Numbered from the stretch's first letter, positions 16,794-25,929 are shown. The stretch: 64,000 nucleotides of DNA from Synechococcus sp. A15-62 (GCF_014280075.1 NZ_CP047950.1:1674001-1738000), one strand, 5' to 3'. Program-made: numbers and translations. Notes: generated by a model not told the origin, from the letters alone.

Positions 16794-17474
16794 ATGGCTG
16801 ATCCAGCCCAAGAGCTCCCCGACCTACCCCCCCGGCTGGATCAGGCGATCCTCGACCCGCTGCTGACCCGTGACCAACTCCAGGCCCTCTGCGATTCGGG
16901 AATGCAGGAGGGCGTGCGGGCCATCTGCACCACACCGCGTCAACTGCCACTGCTGCGGGACCGCATCGGGACCACCGACGCAGGCCCCCGCCTGGTGGCG
17001 GCCATCGGCTTTCCCTTCGGAGCCATTCCCGCTGAGCTCAAGCTGGCCGAAGCGGAGTGGTGTGCCGCCCATGGCGCCCAGGAGCTCGATGTCGTGCCCG
17101 ATTTCAACGCCCTGGCCAATGGCGATTCAGGCGCCTTTGCCGAGGAACTGGCCGCCCTCTGCGAGCTGGGGCTTCCCGTGCGGGCCGTCCTGGACATGGC
17201 CCGTCTGGAGAGCGAACAGCTGGAACTGGCCGTGGAGGCCGCCATTGATGCTGGCGCTGCGGGGCTGCAAACCAGCAACGGCTTTGGCCCGGCCTGCCAT
17301 TCCGATCAGATCCTTGCGTTGAAACAGCTGATCCGCAAACGCTGCGCCATCAAGGCAGCCGGTGGCATTCATAGCCTCAGCCACGCAGGAGACCTGCTGT
17401 TGGCGGGGGCAGATCTGCTGGGCACCAGCAGCGCGCCGGCTCTTCTGCAGGCCCAGCGCCGCCCCGCGGCCTGA
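16794..17474 (+). CDS. deoC: Deoxyribose-phosphate aldolase
   Basis: A 226-residue TIM-barrel aldolase cleaving 2-deoxyribose-5-phosphate to glyceraldehyde-3-phosphate and acetaldehyde. Motifs include LDQAILDPLLTRDQL at the start, AIGFPFGAIP, AQELDVVPDFNAL, AGLQTSNGFG and KAAGGIHSL with the catalytic-region lysine. The family usually reads KTSTGF where this protein has QTSNGF, so the Schiff-base lysine position appears to be Gln and activity may be altered. It starts 14 bases after hpf and abuts recO. Confidence 0.85.
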   Translation: MADPAQELPDLPPRLDQAILDPLLTRDQLQALCDSGMQEGVRAICTTPRQLPLLRDRIGTTDAGPRLVAAIGFPFGAIPAELKLAEAEWCAAHGAQELDVVPDFNALANGDSGAFAEELAALCELGLPVRAVLDMARLESEQLELAVEAAIDAGAAGLQTSNGFGPACHSDQILALKQLIRKRCAIKAAGGIHSLSHAGDLLLAGADLLGTSSAPALLQAQRRPAA

Positions 17475-18248
17475 ATGGCAGAACGACGCCTCACCGGACT
17501 CGCCCTCAAAGTGGGCCCCCTCGGCGAGCACGACCGCCTGTTGAGCCTGCTCAGTGATGCGGAGGGGGTCAGTCGCTTCGCCGTTCCCGGAGCACGCCGA
17601 CCCAGGAGCAGTCTGGCCGCCGCGGCCCCCCTAACCCTGCTGGAACTGCAGGTGGGAGGACGCAGCGGCCTGGCCCGGGTGCGCCAACTGCGGGTGCTGC
17701 GCAGTTTTTCCGGCCTCGGCCAACAACTGGAAACCCTTGCTGCTGCTCAGGCGCTGTGTGATCTGAGCCTTCAACTGGCGGCCGAAGACCCCGTGGAGGG
17801 GCTGCTGGACACAATGCAGCTGCATCTGGAACGCCTGGAGGAACACCGAGCCGACCCGGAGTTGGTGCTGGCCGGCACGGTCCAGGCCTGCATCCATCTG
17901 CTCACCCTGGGCGGTTATGGACTGCCGTTGCAGACCTGCTGCATCACCGGCGATCCCCTGGAGCCACCGCTTGGCCAGTGGGACTGGCGCTGCAGCCTGC
18001 TGCCGCAGGACGGTTTTGCGATCGATGAGCAGCCTGGGGCAGCGATCCAGCTGAATCCCTCCGAACTGGCCCTGCTCCAGCGACTGACCCGGGCCGAACT
18101 ACCGCGTCGCCGGGACGGTGAGCTGATGGGCCCCCCAGCCGTGTGGCGCCGGCTGCTGCGGGTGGTTGAAATCTGGAGCCGAACACATCTGAACCGACCC
18201 AGCAAAGCCCTGGCCATGCTGCGAGAGACGCTCCTGGCAGGCGCGTGA
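17475..18248 (+). CDS. recO: DNA repair protein RecO
   Basis: A 257-residue recombination mediator that helps RecR load RecA on SSB-coated single strands. It begins MAERRLTGLALKVGPLGEHD, with an OB-fold containing SRFAVPGARRPRSSLAAAAP, and continues with the helical RecO C-terminal domain, including CCITGDPL, where the family often has a zinc-binding cysteine cluster. The start codon directly follows the deoC stop, so the genes are co-transcribed. Confidence 0.93.
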   Translation: MAERRLTGLALKVGPLGEHDRLLSLLSDAEGVSRFAVPGARRPRSSLAAAAPLTLLELQVGGRSGLARVRQLRVLRSFSGLGQQLETLAAAQALCDLSLQLAAEDPVEGLLDTMQLHLERLEEHRADPELVLAGTVQACIHLLTLGGYGLPLQTCCITGDPLEPPLGQWDWRCSLLPQDGFAIDEQPGAAIQLNPSELALLQRLTRAELPRRRDGELMGPPAVWRRLLRVVEIWSRTHLNRPSKALAMLRETLLAGA

Positions 18249-18276
18249 GCCATCATGGCCGCGATGCAATTGCCCC

Positions 18277-19656
18277 TTGAGCGGACCGAGCCTCACCACC
18301 CCTGAACCCGCTCTGCCCACCGGCAGCAACCCGGAGGGAAAGCGTGGCTTGGAAGCCGTGCTGCGCCTCAAGGACTTCCGCAAACTCTGGCTAGGCCAGA
18401 TCTTTTCCCAGCTGGCAGACAAGTTCTACATCGTGCTGATGGTCTTCCTGATCGATCAGCACCTGCTGCTGAAGGGGCAGGGAAGCGGCGTGCTGGCGGA
18501 GATGGCCTCGGATTACGGCCTCGACATCAGCACACGCACCCAGGTGATCACCCTGTTGGCCACAGGCATCTTTGTGGCCAACACCATCCCGGCCATGCTG
18601 CTGGGAACGGTGGCTGGGGTCTGGGCTGACCGCTGGCCCAAGCGTCGGGTGATGGTGGCCAGCAATGCCATCCGAGCTCTGTTGGTGGTATTCGCACCGA
18701 TCTGCCTCCTGCCGGGGCCCGTGTGGCTTGGTCTGCCCTGGGGCTACTGGGGGCTGGTGGGCATGACCTTCCTGGAGTCGATCCTGACCCAGTTTTTCGC
18801 CCCCTCGGAACAGGCCACGATTCCTGTGGTGGTGCCGGGAGATCACCTGTTGGCGGCCAACTCCCTCTACCAAGCCACCAGCATGGGGGCGACGATCCTG
18901 GGCTTCGCGCTGGGGGAACCGATTCTGCGTGCCCTGCACAGCAGCCTGGCGATCATCGGCATCGATGGCGGCGAGTTTCTGCTGCTTCCGCTCTGTTACG
19001 GCCTTGCGGCCCTCAGCCTGTCGCGCCTGAAGCTGCAGGAAGCGCCCAAGCCCCCCTCCACTACATCGGTGTGGACCGAGATCGGCGAAGGATTGCAAGT
19101 GCTGCGCCGGGTGCCATCGGTGCGCGGCGCCATGATTCATCTGGTGCTGCTTTACAGCCTGTTGGCAGCGCTCTACGTGTTGGCGCTCCAGCTGGCTGCC
19201 CTGATCGACAACTTGGGCCCCTCAGGCTTTGGTGCCTTGCTGGCAATGAGTGGACTGGGCATGGCGATCGGAGCCGTGGTGATCGCCCAGCTGGGCCATC
19301 GGTTCAGCCGCCGCCGGCTCACGGCAGCAGGCCTGGGAACCATCACCTGGACCCTGGTGCTGCTCAGCCAGCTGCGGGGATCCCTGGCCTTCACCCTGAG
19401 CCTCTGCGGAATCCTGGGCATTGGCGCAGCTCTGGTGGCGATCCCAGCGCAGACCACGATTCAGGAAGAAACCCCTGAAACCGAGCGCGGCAGGGTGTTC
19501 GGACTGCAGAACAACCTGATCAACATCGCCCTGAGTCTGCCGCTGGTGCTGGCGGGCACCTTGGTGAGCAGCATTGGTCTTCAACCGGTGCTGTGGCTGC
19601 TGGCGGGGTTGGCGCTGGTGGCGGCGTTGATCGAACGGCCGTGGCAACGCTGCTAA
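18277..19656 (+). CDS. Major facilitator superfamily exporter
   Basis: A 459-residue integral membrane protein with about twelve hydrophobic spans. The typical loop between spans 2 and 3 reads GVWADRWPKRRVMV, and LRLKDFRKLWLGQIFSQLADKF opens the first span. The family arrangement resembles drug and siderophore exporters of the enterobactin exporter type. The substrate is unknown. TTG at 18277 is the likeliest start. It is 28 bases after recO on the same strand. Confidence 0.8.
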   Translation: MSGPSLTTPEPALPTGSNPEGKRGLEAVLRLKDFRKLWLGQIFSQLADKFYIVLMVFLIDQHLLLKGQGSGVLAEMASDYGLDISTRTQVITLLATGIFVANTIPAMLLGTVAGVWADRWPKRRVMVASNAIRALLVVFAPICLLPGPVWLGLPWGYWGLVGMTFLESILTQFFAPSEQATIPVVVPGDHLLAANSLYQATSMGATILGFALGEPILRALHSSLAIIGIDGGEFLLLPLCYGLAALSLSRLKLQEAPKPPSTTSVWTEIGEGLQVLRRVPSVRGAMIHLVLLYSLLAALYVLALQLAALIDNLGPSGFGALLAMSGLGMAIGAVVIAQLGHRFSRRRLTAAGLGTITWTLVLLSQLRGSLAFTLSLCGILGIGAALVAIPAQTTIQEETPETERGRVFGLQNNLINIALSLPLVLAGTLVSSIGLQPVLWLLAGLALVAALIERPWQRC

Positions 19657-19688
19657 TTTGCGCTTTCGCCTGAGGAGGCCCAACCCGC

Positions 19689-20858
19689 TTGGCGCAGATT
19701 GCGTGGCTCGGCAAGAAGTCTCCCTTCTGCGGGAATGTGTCCTACGGGATCAGCACCACAGAGGCCCTGCGCAAACGCGGGCATCAGGTGCACTTCATCC
19801 ATTTCGATAACCCGCGCAGCCCGGAGCGCGACAACACATCGCTGCTGGCCAACGACCCGGACGTCAGCCTGCCCTATCTGGTCAAATCGCAGGTCTACAC
19901 GATCCCTTCCCCCGGAGCGCAGCGGGAGCTGAGGGAATCCCTGGAGCGGCTGCAGCCCGATCTCGTGCACGCCAGCCTCACCCTTTCGCCCCTGGATTTC
20001 CGCCTACCGGAGCTCTGTCAACAGCTGGGCGTGCCCCTGGTGGCCACCTTTCATCCCCCCTTCGATGCAGGCCTGCGCAACCTGACTGCAGGCACCCAAC
20101 AGCTCACATACCAGCTGTATGCACCGGCCCTGGCCCGCTACGACCGGGTGATCGTGTTTTCACAGCTGCAGGCGGATTTTCTTGAGCGCCTCGGCGTTCC
20201 AGCCGATCGTCTGACGGTGATTCCCAATGGTGTGGACACCGACCGCTGGTGCCCCACCAGCCCCGGCACCATTTCTCTGATGCATCAGCAGGTGCGGCAA
20301 CGGCTGGGCCGAGAACGGATCGTGCTCTACATGGGGCGCCTGGCGACGGAGAAAAACGTTGAAGCCCTGCTGCGGGCCTGGCGTCTGGTCTCACCGGAGG
20401 GCTGCCGTTTGGTGATCGTCGGCGACGGGCCGCTGCGCAACAGCCTGATGAACCAGTTCAACGACGATCGGATCCTCTGGTGGGGCCACGAGCCAGACCT
20501 GGACACCCGGGTTGCACTGCTCCAGTGCGCTGAGGTCTTCATCCTGCCGAGCCTGGTGGAGGGCCTGTCGCTGGCCTTGCTGGAGGCGATGGCCAGCGGA
20601 ACAGCATGCGTTGCCACCGATGCTGGTGCCGATGGCGAGGTGCTCGAACAAGGGGCGGGAATCGTGCTGAGCACCCAGGGCGTCACCACCCAATTGCGCA
20701 CGCTGCTGCCGGTGCTCAGGGACCAGCCGGTGCTGACGGCGGAACTGGGCCGCAAAGCCCGCCTCCGCGCCCTGGAGCGCTACACGATCTCAAGCAACAT
20801 CGACGCCCTCGAACAGCTCTACGCCGACCTGATGCTGACCAGCACGGTCGCCGCATGA
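19689..20858 (+). CDS. GT4-family glycosyltransferase
   Basis: A 389-residue GT-B glycosyltransferase. The N-terminal domain opens with MAQIAWLGKKSPFCGNVSYG, followed by a middle segment FHPPFDAGLRN and the linker VIPNGVDTDRW. The C-terminal nucleotide-sugar domain holds VLYMGRLATEKNVEALLRAW, and the EX7E-type motif is EGLSLALLEAMASGTACVATD. The acceptor is not evident; cyanobacterial homologues have been discussed in glycolipid or surface glycan context. It uses a TTG start 32 bases after the MFS gene. Confidence 0.82.
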   Translation: MAQIAWLGKKSPFCGNVSYGISTTEALRKRGHQVHFIHFDNPRSPERDNTSLLANDPDVSLPYLVKSQVYTIPSPGAQRELRESLERLQPDLVHASLTLSPLDFRLPELCQQLGVPLVATFHPPFDAGLRNLTAGTQQLTYQLYAPALARYDRVIVFSQLQADFLERLGVPADRLTVIPNGVDTDRWCPTSPGTISLMHQQVRQRLGRERIVLYMGRLATEKNVEALLRAWRLVSPEGCRLVIVGDGPLRNSLMNQFNDDRILWWGHEPDLDTRVALLQCAEVFILPSLVEGLSLALLEAMASGTACVATDAGADGEVLEQGAGIVLSTQGVTTQLRTLLPVLRDQPVLTAELGRKARLRALERYTISSNIDALEQLYADLMLTSTVAA

Positions 20859-20866
20859 AGGGCTGA

Positions 20867-21385
20867 TCACCGCCAGTCCAATCCAGGAACCCAGCCCACA
20901 ATCGCCGGGGTGACTGCGGCGTATTGGCCGTAATCCGGATGCAGCGCCCGTAACCCCTGCTCCTCGAAGCGGGCTTTGCCACGCAGCACAGCCGCCAGGC
21001 TGACCAACAGCAACAGATGCAGCGGGCTGCCTGTGGCCAGCACCACGCCTGCAGAACACAGCAGCACTGCCCGGTACAAGGGATGCCGGCAGACGGCGTA
21101 TGCACCTGTGGCGATCAACCGATTCGCCGGCTTGGGCGCCGGCAGCGGCGAAAGGCTGGTCCCGAGACAGCGAAACGCCTCAAGGGCCCGAAACAGGCCA
21201 AAAGCCAACAGCAACAAGCCCAGCCCAAACAAGGGTTTGGGCCAAATCGCAACACCGAAGCTGGCCGGAGCAGGCCAGGCCGGCAGCAGATGGGCCGTGA
21301 TCAGCAGCAGCTGGGCCAGCAGCCACCACTCACCGCGGCGGTTGTCCAACCAGCCGCCCCAACTGAAGCCCCAATCGGAAAACAT
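20867..21385 (-). CDS. Isoprenylcysteine carboxyl methyltransferase-family membrane protein
   Basis: A 172-residue protein with four or five hydrophobic spans and the family signature LIATGAYAVCRHPLYRAVLL followed by RFEEQGLRALHPDYGQYAAV, where RHP and the E/Y residues bind SAM. Bacterial members methylate diverse membrane substrates, so the true substrate is unknown. It converges on the GT4 gene and directly abuts the next gene (stop at 21386, start at 21385). Confidence 0.75.
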   Translation of the reverse strand: MFSDWGFSWGGWLDNRRGEWWLLAQLLLITAHLLPAWPAPASFGVAIWPKPLFGLGLLLLAFGLFRALEAFRCLGTSLSPLPAPKPANRLIATGAYAVCRHPLYRAVLLCSAGVVLATGSPLHLLLLVSLAAVLRGKARFEEQGLRALHPDYGQYAAVTPAIVGWVPGLDWR

Positions 21386-21952
21386 TCAGTCGCTGACCAC
21401 CAATGTTCGGACGTTACGGCGCTGCACCAGACCCGCCAGAGTCTGCATGTCGTCCCAGCGAATCAAGCCCACACAGCTGAGTGTGCCGCTGTTGGCATTG
21501 CGATTGGCACTGGGGTCGAGATGAATGCCCAGATGGCCTCGCCCCGTAGGGAACTGCGGTTCAATCCCGATCCAGATCGGCCCGAGCTCGCGCGGATCCG
21601 TGGGACCCAGGGGCTCCACTGGCCCAAGGCTATAGCGACCGGCGGGCAGCGGCGCGCGGGTGCCGGAGCGATGGCGATCGGCGTTCTGACGGTGGGCCCG
21701 ACCGCTGACGGCATCGAAGTGCTGCACGGGCTGACCTGGGGTTTCCAAACGCAGACTCCAGATGGGATCGCCCGTGCGCGGGAGCGATCGCGTGGTGCGG
21801 TTAAGCACCAAGACTGACTCGTTGGGGGAGTTGGAAATGGATCGCGACGTGGTTTGGAGCGTGGAGGCCGAGGCCAGATCCATCTCAGCGGCAGAACAGG
21901 GCACGACCAACAGCGCCAGCAGCTTCAACGCGAGACACGACCGAACGACCAC
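21386..21952 (-). CDS. Secreted protein, possibly L,D-transpeptidase-like
   Basis: A 188-residue protein with a signal-peptide-like N-terminus (CLALKLLALLVVPCSAAE). The C-terminal half contains LPAGRYSLGPVE, HLGIHLDPSAN and SGTLSCVGLIRWDD, reminiscent of the His and Ser-x-Gly-Cys pattern of L,D-transpeptidases that cross-link peptidoglycan, but the match is imperfect. The family assignment is tentative; a periplasmic location is more certain. Confidence 0.45.
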   Translation of the reverse strand: MVVRSCLALKLLALLVVPCSAAEMDLASASTLQTTSRSISNSPNESVLVLNRTTRSLPRTGDPIWSLRLETPGQPVQHFDAVSGRAHRQNADRHRSGTRAPLPAGRYSLGPVEPLGPTDPRELGPIWIGIEPQFPTGRGHLGIHLDPSANRNANSGTLSCVGLIRWDDMQTLAGLVQRRNVRTLVVSD

Positions 21953-22022
21953 AGCAGCCAGGCAAACAGGCCGGAACCCTATGGGCGGTTTTTATTCGCT
22001 GAGGAAATAAAAGCCAGCGCTC

Positions 22023-22445
22023 TCACTGCCCCCTTCTGAGACCCAGCTCGAGAAAAGGTTCAGAGTTCGTTTTCGGCCAGCTGAAGCGCTTCAGCCTCCT
22101 TGGTTGGATCCAGGCGCAGCTGTCATCCAGCAGGCGCTGCAGGCGAGGACTGACGGCAACCACGAGGGGATTCGTCAGCACGCGCCGGCTGATGCCCAAC
22201 TCCTCGAGCGAAATCGCCAGGGCTTGCCTGGCCTCGAGGCGCGGAAGACGCCCCTTTTCCACCTGGCAGTCGCTGCTGGCCTTGGCCATGGCGGCATAGC
22301 CGCGAATGCGGCGGGCCAGCACCACCACGGCAACCCGGCGCTGAACCTCGGGTGCCAAGGGAGCCTCCTCAGCAGCAACAGGGATGGGTCCTGCCATGGG
22401 CAGACCCAGCAGAAGCGCAGTAAAGGTGCGGAGCAGACGCATCAA
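22023..22445 (-). CDS. Secreted hypothetical protein, probable frameshift near the 3' end
   Basis: A 140-residue open frame with a signal peptide (FTALLLGLPMAGPIPVAAEE) and a conserved-looking body (RRVLTNPLVVAVSPRLQRLL). After DDSC the frame becomes rich in Arg, Trp and rare AGG/AGA codons. The frame that opens at the same place reads RLDPTKEAEALQLAENEL and stops at 22060-22062, which looks much more like a natural C-terminus. A one-base insertion or deletion near 22125 is therefore likely, either genuine or a sequencing error. Function is unknown. Confidence 0.55.
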   Translation of the reverse strand: MMRLLRTFTALLLGLPMAGPIPVAAEEAPLAPEVQRRVAVVVLARRIRGYAAMAKASSDCQVEKGRLPRLEARQALAISLEELGISRRVLTNPLVVAVSPRLQRLLDDSCAWIQPRRLKRFSWPKTNSEPFLELGLRRGQ

Positions 22446-22463
22446 CGTGCCTGGAACGCCCTC

Positions 22464-23024
22464 TCAGTCAAGCCTGGGAAATCGCTGGGCGATGCTGCTG
22501 CCGGTGTACTGCGCCACCCAGCCCTCGGGGTTGTTGAACCAACGCACAGCACAGAACCGGGGCTGAGAACCCATGTCAAACCAATGACGGGTCCCTGCTG
22601 GGACCCGCATCAGGTCGCCCCGTTCGCACAGCACGCTGAGCACCTCGGAACCGATGTGCAGCACAAACAAGCCGCACCCTTCCACAAAAAAGCGCACTTC
22701 GTCTTCGGCATGGGTGTGCTCCTCAAGGAACTTGCAGCGCAGGGGCTCGCGATCGGGATGATCCGGCGTCATTCGTATCGCGTCGACCGTGACGTAACCA
22801 CCATCGCGTTGAACCCGAGCGATGGCATCGGCATAGGCCTCGAGGATGGTGGCCTGGTCGACCCCCTCCGGCAGACCCTGCTCCGCCGGCCATTGCTCAA
22901 ATCCGATGCCCCTGCGGCTGAGCTCCGCCTGAATCACCGCCGGATCGTTGCTCTCCAGCAAAGGCATAGGCCCATTTGGAGCATGGGCTGCGCTTTCGTC
23001 TGGAAAGATGCTGAGACGACTCAT
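22464..23024 (-). CDS. mtnD: Acireductone dioxygenase
   Basis: A 186-residue cupin enzyme of the methionine salvage pathway that oxidises acireductone to the keto acid precursor of methionine. The metal-binding motif EEHTHAEDEVRFFVEG (His, His, Glu) and the later His in VPAGTRHWFDMG are present. Length is normal. It diverges from cobI with a very short gap. No other salvage gene is in the window. Confidence 0.93.
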   Translation of the reverse strand: MSRLSIFPDESAAHAPNGPMPLLESNDPAVIQAELSRRGIGFEQWPAEQGLPEGVDQATILEAYADAIARVQRDGGYVTVDAIRMTPDHPDREPLRCKFLEEHTHAEDEVRFFVEGCGLFVLHIGSEVLSVLCERGDLMRVPAGTRHWFDMGSQPRFCAVRWFNNPEGWVAQYTGSSIAQRFPRLD

Positions 23025-23092
23025 CGTCTGGACCCCGGGCGCATCGACTGCTGACCATCATCGATCCCACCACGACTGGGGGGCTCACACTG

Positions 23093-23803
23093 GTGGGGGT
23101 CGGCCCCGGCGATCCTTCCCTGCTCACCCTGGCCGCCGTTGAAGCCATCCGCAAAGCGGAGGTGGTGGCCTACCCGGTCGGACGACCGGGGGGCGACAGC
23201 ATGGCCGCCAAAATCGCCGCGGCCTGGATCCGCAGCGACCATCAGCGCCTGCCCTTGTTGTTCCCGATGGTGGAAGCCGCCGAACCGCGGCGCACCGCCT
23301 GGGGAGCGGCAGCGCAGGAACTGCAGCAAGCCATCCGTTCCGGCCAGCAGGTGGCACTGCTGTGTGAGGGAGATGCGTCGCTGTTTGCGAGTTGCAGCTA
23401 CGTGCTGCTGGCCTTGCGTCAGGCGTGGCCCGACTGTCCCATCAGCGTGATTCCCGGCATCACCTCCTGCTCGGCAGCCGCGGCTGCGGGCCTCTGGCCC
23501 CTCGCTCTGCAGCAGGACCAACTGCTGTTGCGCCCTTGCCCCGACACACCCGAGGAGCTGGAGCAGGTGCTGGACACCGCCGCGGCAACGGGGCAAGTTC
23601 TGGCCCTGCTGAAGCTGGGTCGGCGCTGGAGTTGGGTGCAACCCCTGCTGAAGCAGCGAGGCCTGCTGCAACAAGCACTGTTTGCCGAGCGGGTCGGCTG
23701 GCCCGACCAGCAGATCTGTTGTGCGGATGCCGTTAAGGCCGAACCTCGCCCCTACTTCTCGCTGCTGCTGATCCGGCAGGGTTGGCCGGAGGTGCTGCCC
23801 TAG
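23093..23803 (+). CDS. cobI: Precorrin-2 C20-methyltransferase
   Basis: A 236-residue SAM-dependent methyltransferase of corrin ring synthesis for cobalamin. The VGVGPGDPSLLTLAAVEAI loop at the start, GDASLFASCSYVLLAL and the VIPGITSCSAAAAAGLWPLA segment fit CobI/CbiL. The only canonical start is GTG at 23093, which cuts the first strand (LTLVGVG). The frame is open up to 23015, so a non-canonical start upstream, for example ATC near 23057 giving IIDPTTTGGLTL, is possible. Confidence 0.9.
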   Translation: MGVGPGDPSLLTLAAVEAIRKAEVVAYPVGRPGGDSMAAKIAAAWIRSDHQRLPLLFPMVEAAEPRRTAWGAAAQELQQAIRSGQQVALLCEGDASLFASCSYVLLALRQAWPDCPISVIPGITSCSAAAAAGLWPLALQQDQLLLRPCPDTPEELEQVLDTAAATGQVLALLKLGRRWSWVQPLLKQRGLLQQALFAERVGWPDQQICCADAVKAEPRPYFSLLLIRQGWPEVLP

Positions 23804-24612
23804 GCCAGCTCTCGGCTGCGTTCCGCAGCAGCGACCACTGCTTCGATCAAGGCGGAGCGCAGGCCGATGCGTTCGAGCGCGCGAACGCCGGCGATGGTGG
23901 TCCCCCCCGGGGAGGTGACCATGTCCTTGAGCTGGGCAGGGTGCAGATTGCGACGGTCCAGCAGCTCAGCCGTTCCAGCCAGGGTGCGGTGGCTCAGCCG
24001 CAGGGCCAGGTCTCTGGGAAGACCGGCAGCAACAGCCCCATCAGCCATGGCTTCCGCCACCAAGGCCACAAAGGCAGGGCCCGACGAGGTGAGGGCAAGG
24101 AACGCATCGAGTTTGGCTTCCGCCAACTCCAGAACTTCGCCCACATCGGCGAACAGCTGCCGCACCTGATCCCGTTGCCCTTGGTCGATCCCCTCCCCCC
24201 AGGCCAGAGCTGTCAAACCAGCTCCCACCAGCGCAGGGGTGTTGGGCACCGCCCGCACACAGCGATGACCGGGAAACAAACGCTGCAACCGCGCCAGAGA
24301 CACCCCCGCCAACACAGAAATCAGCAGCGGTTGACCCGCAACAGGTGCTGCAGCTGCTGCAACAGCATCGAGTTGCTGCGGCTTCACCGCAAGCAGCTGG
24401 ATCGGAGCCGTCCAGACCTGCTGAGCGGAAGGGTCATCAGCCGCAACCAAACCGATGCCAGCCGGAAGGCCCCCACGTCGTTGCTCAAGAGAGCCAGACC
24501 CTCCAACCACCGCCAACAGCTGGTCGGGCGGAATCCGTCCACGTTCCAGGAGAGGAACCACAAGGGCCTGAGCCATGCGGCCCAGGCCGATCACACCGAA
24601 AGCGGGCTGCAC
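23800..24612 (-). CDS. proC: Pyrroline-5-carboxylate reductase
   Basis: A 270-residue enzyme performing the last step of proline synthesis. FGVIGLGRMAQALVVPLLERG is the NAD(P)-binding loop, VLAGVSLARLQ and VRAVPNTPALVGAGLTAL are family segments, and LTSSGPAFVALVAEAMADGAVAAGL with VTSPGGTTIAGVRALE is the ProC signature. It lies eight bases after sepF, last of the pipX-pipY-sepF-proC run, and its 3' end overlaps cobI by four bases. Confidence 0.96.
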   Translation of the reverse strand: MQPAFGVIGLGRMAQALVVPLLERGRIPPDQLLAVVGGSGSLEQRRGGLPAGIGLVAADDPSAQQVWTAPIQLLAVKPQQLDAVAAAAAPVAGQPLLISVLAGVSLARLQRLFPGHRCVRAVPNTPALVGAGLTALAWGEGIDQGQRDQVRQLFADVGEVLELAEAKLDAFLALTSSGPAFVALVAEAMADGAVAAGLPRDLALRLSHRTLAGTAELLDRRNLHPAQLKDMVTSPGGTTIAGVRALERIGLRSALIEAVVAAAERSRELA

Positions 24613-24620
24613 TGCGGGCT

Positions 24621-25187
24621 TCAGAGAGCGGCTGCTCCCCAGGCGGGCGAGGGGGCGCTGGCGGATTCATCAACATCGGCCACATCGGCCTCACGGCTCA
24701 CCACCGTTGGAGCCGAGGCTTCGTCATGACCGGTGTTGGTGACGGTGACGCAGCTGGGGGCGAACAGGAAGATGCTCTCGCCGACGCGCTCCTGGTGACC
24801 ATCGATCGCGAAGGTGCCACCAGCAACGAAATCAACAGCACGCTGGGCCTGGTCGGGCTCCATCATCGTGAGGTTGAGGATGACGGTCTTGCGCTCCCGC
24901 AGAGCCTGAATGGCCCGAGGCATTTCATCGAAGCTGCGGGGTTCCATCACATTCACCTCAGCAGCAGCATTGCTGATGCCGGGCATGCCGATCACGTTGG
25001 ATCCAGGCAGATCACCACCGAGATCAAACGGGTTGGCATCTCCAATGGTGGCCAACGCCCCTCCGTCAGCCTGCAAGGCGCGCTGGTCCTGGTCATCTTG
25101 CTCGTCGTCGTAGGCGAAATCATCCAATTCGCCATCGAGATAGTCATCGCCAGCGACGACGGCACGGAGACGGGAGATCAGCGACAC
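24621..25187 (-). CDS. sepF: Cell division protein SepF
   Basis: A 188-residue cytoplasmic partner of FtsZ. It begins with a likely membrane-binding helix ([16 protein letters not shown]), then a long acidic linker, and the SepF core: [54 protein letters not shown] 50-residue acidic tail follows the core. It sits between pipY and proC, a conserved order in cyanobacteria and many Gram-positive bacteria. Confidence 0.95.
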   Translation of the reverse strand: MSLISRLRAVVAGDDYLDGELDDFAYDDEQDDQDQRALQADGGALATIGDANPFDLGGDLPGSNVIGMPGISNAAAEVNVMEPRSFDEMPRAIQALRERKTVILNLTMMEPDQAQRAVDFVAGGTFAIDGHQERVGESIFLFAPSCVTVTNTGHDEASAPTVVSREADVADVDESASAPSPAWGAAAL

Positions 25188-25262
25188 CTTGGGATTCCTC
25201 TCGGTCTGAATGTGGTTCGAAAACCATGTCCCTGGATACCGTTTTCGTTGCGACGGGGCAAG

Positions 25263-25925
25263 TCAATTCGCAGCGTCTGTTGACACCAATCTCGGGCCGA
25301 ACAAGGCCGAGCCGATCCTGAGCCAGGTGCTGCCCGCTTCAGCGGCCTCTTTCCAGTCCGTGCTCATCCCCATTGAGCACTCCGCCAAGGCGAGCTGATC
25401 GGCTAAAGCTCGGCAGTCGGAAAACAACGCCTTGCGCTGCTCTGCGGCCATGTCGAGCGGCGCCATGGTCATCAGGCCCGAGATCCGCAACCCCGGCAGA
25501 GCCTGCAGGTCGGACCAGATGGCGCTTAGTTCATCGGCCGACAGCCCCCCCTTACTGGGATCAGGGCGCAGTTTCACCTGCAGCAGAACGTCAGGGTGAC
25601 GGGCCTCCTCCACAGCGATGCGCGACACCCGTTCGGCCAGCGACAGGGAATCCACCGAGTGAATGACATCGAAAGCCTTCACCACCGGCCGCACTTTGTT
25701 GCTCTGCAAGCGACCGATGAAATGCCAGCGCAAGTTCAGATCGATCAGCTCCTCTTGCTTCGGCAAAGCCTCCTGAACGCGGCTTTCCCCGAAATCAAAC
25801 TGACCAAATTCAGCCACGCAACGCACAGCAGCTGCTGGGTGCCCTTTGCTGACGGCCAGGAGTTTGGTGGAGGAAGGACGGTCGAGATTGAGCGCCTGCC
25901 ACCGCGCAGCGAGTGAATCGGTCAA
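25263..25925 (-). CDS. pipY: PLP homeostasis protein YggS/PipY
   Basis: A 220-residue single-domain PLP-binding protein of the YggS/PROSC family with roles in PLP balance. The PLP lysine is in TKLLAVSKGHPAAAV; FGESRVQEALPKQEEL, WHFIGRLQSNKVRPVV, GGLSADEL, LMTMAPLD and MGMSTDWKEAAEAGSTWLRIG are all present. TTG at 25925 is chosen as start, because the open frame upstream overlaps pipX. In cyanobacteria this gene follows pipX and is called pipY; that pairing is seen here. Confidence 0.93.
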   Translation of the reverse strand: MTDSLAARWQALNLDRPSSTKLLAVSKGHPAAAVRCVAEFGQFDFGESRVQEALPKQEELIDLNLRWHFIGRLQSNKVRPVVKAFDVIHSVDSLSLAERVSRIAVEEARHPDVLLQVKLRPDPSKGGLSADELSAIWSDLQALPGLRISGLMTMAPLDMAAEQRKALFSDCRALADQLALAECSMGMSTDWKEAAEAGSTWLRIGSALFGPRLVSTDAAN

Positions 25926-25929
25926 GGGT

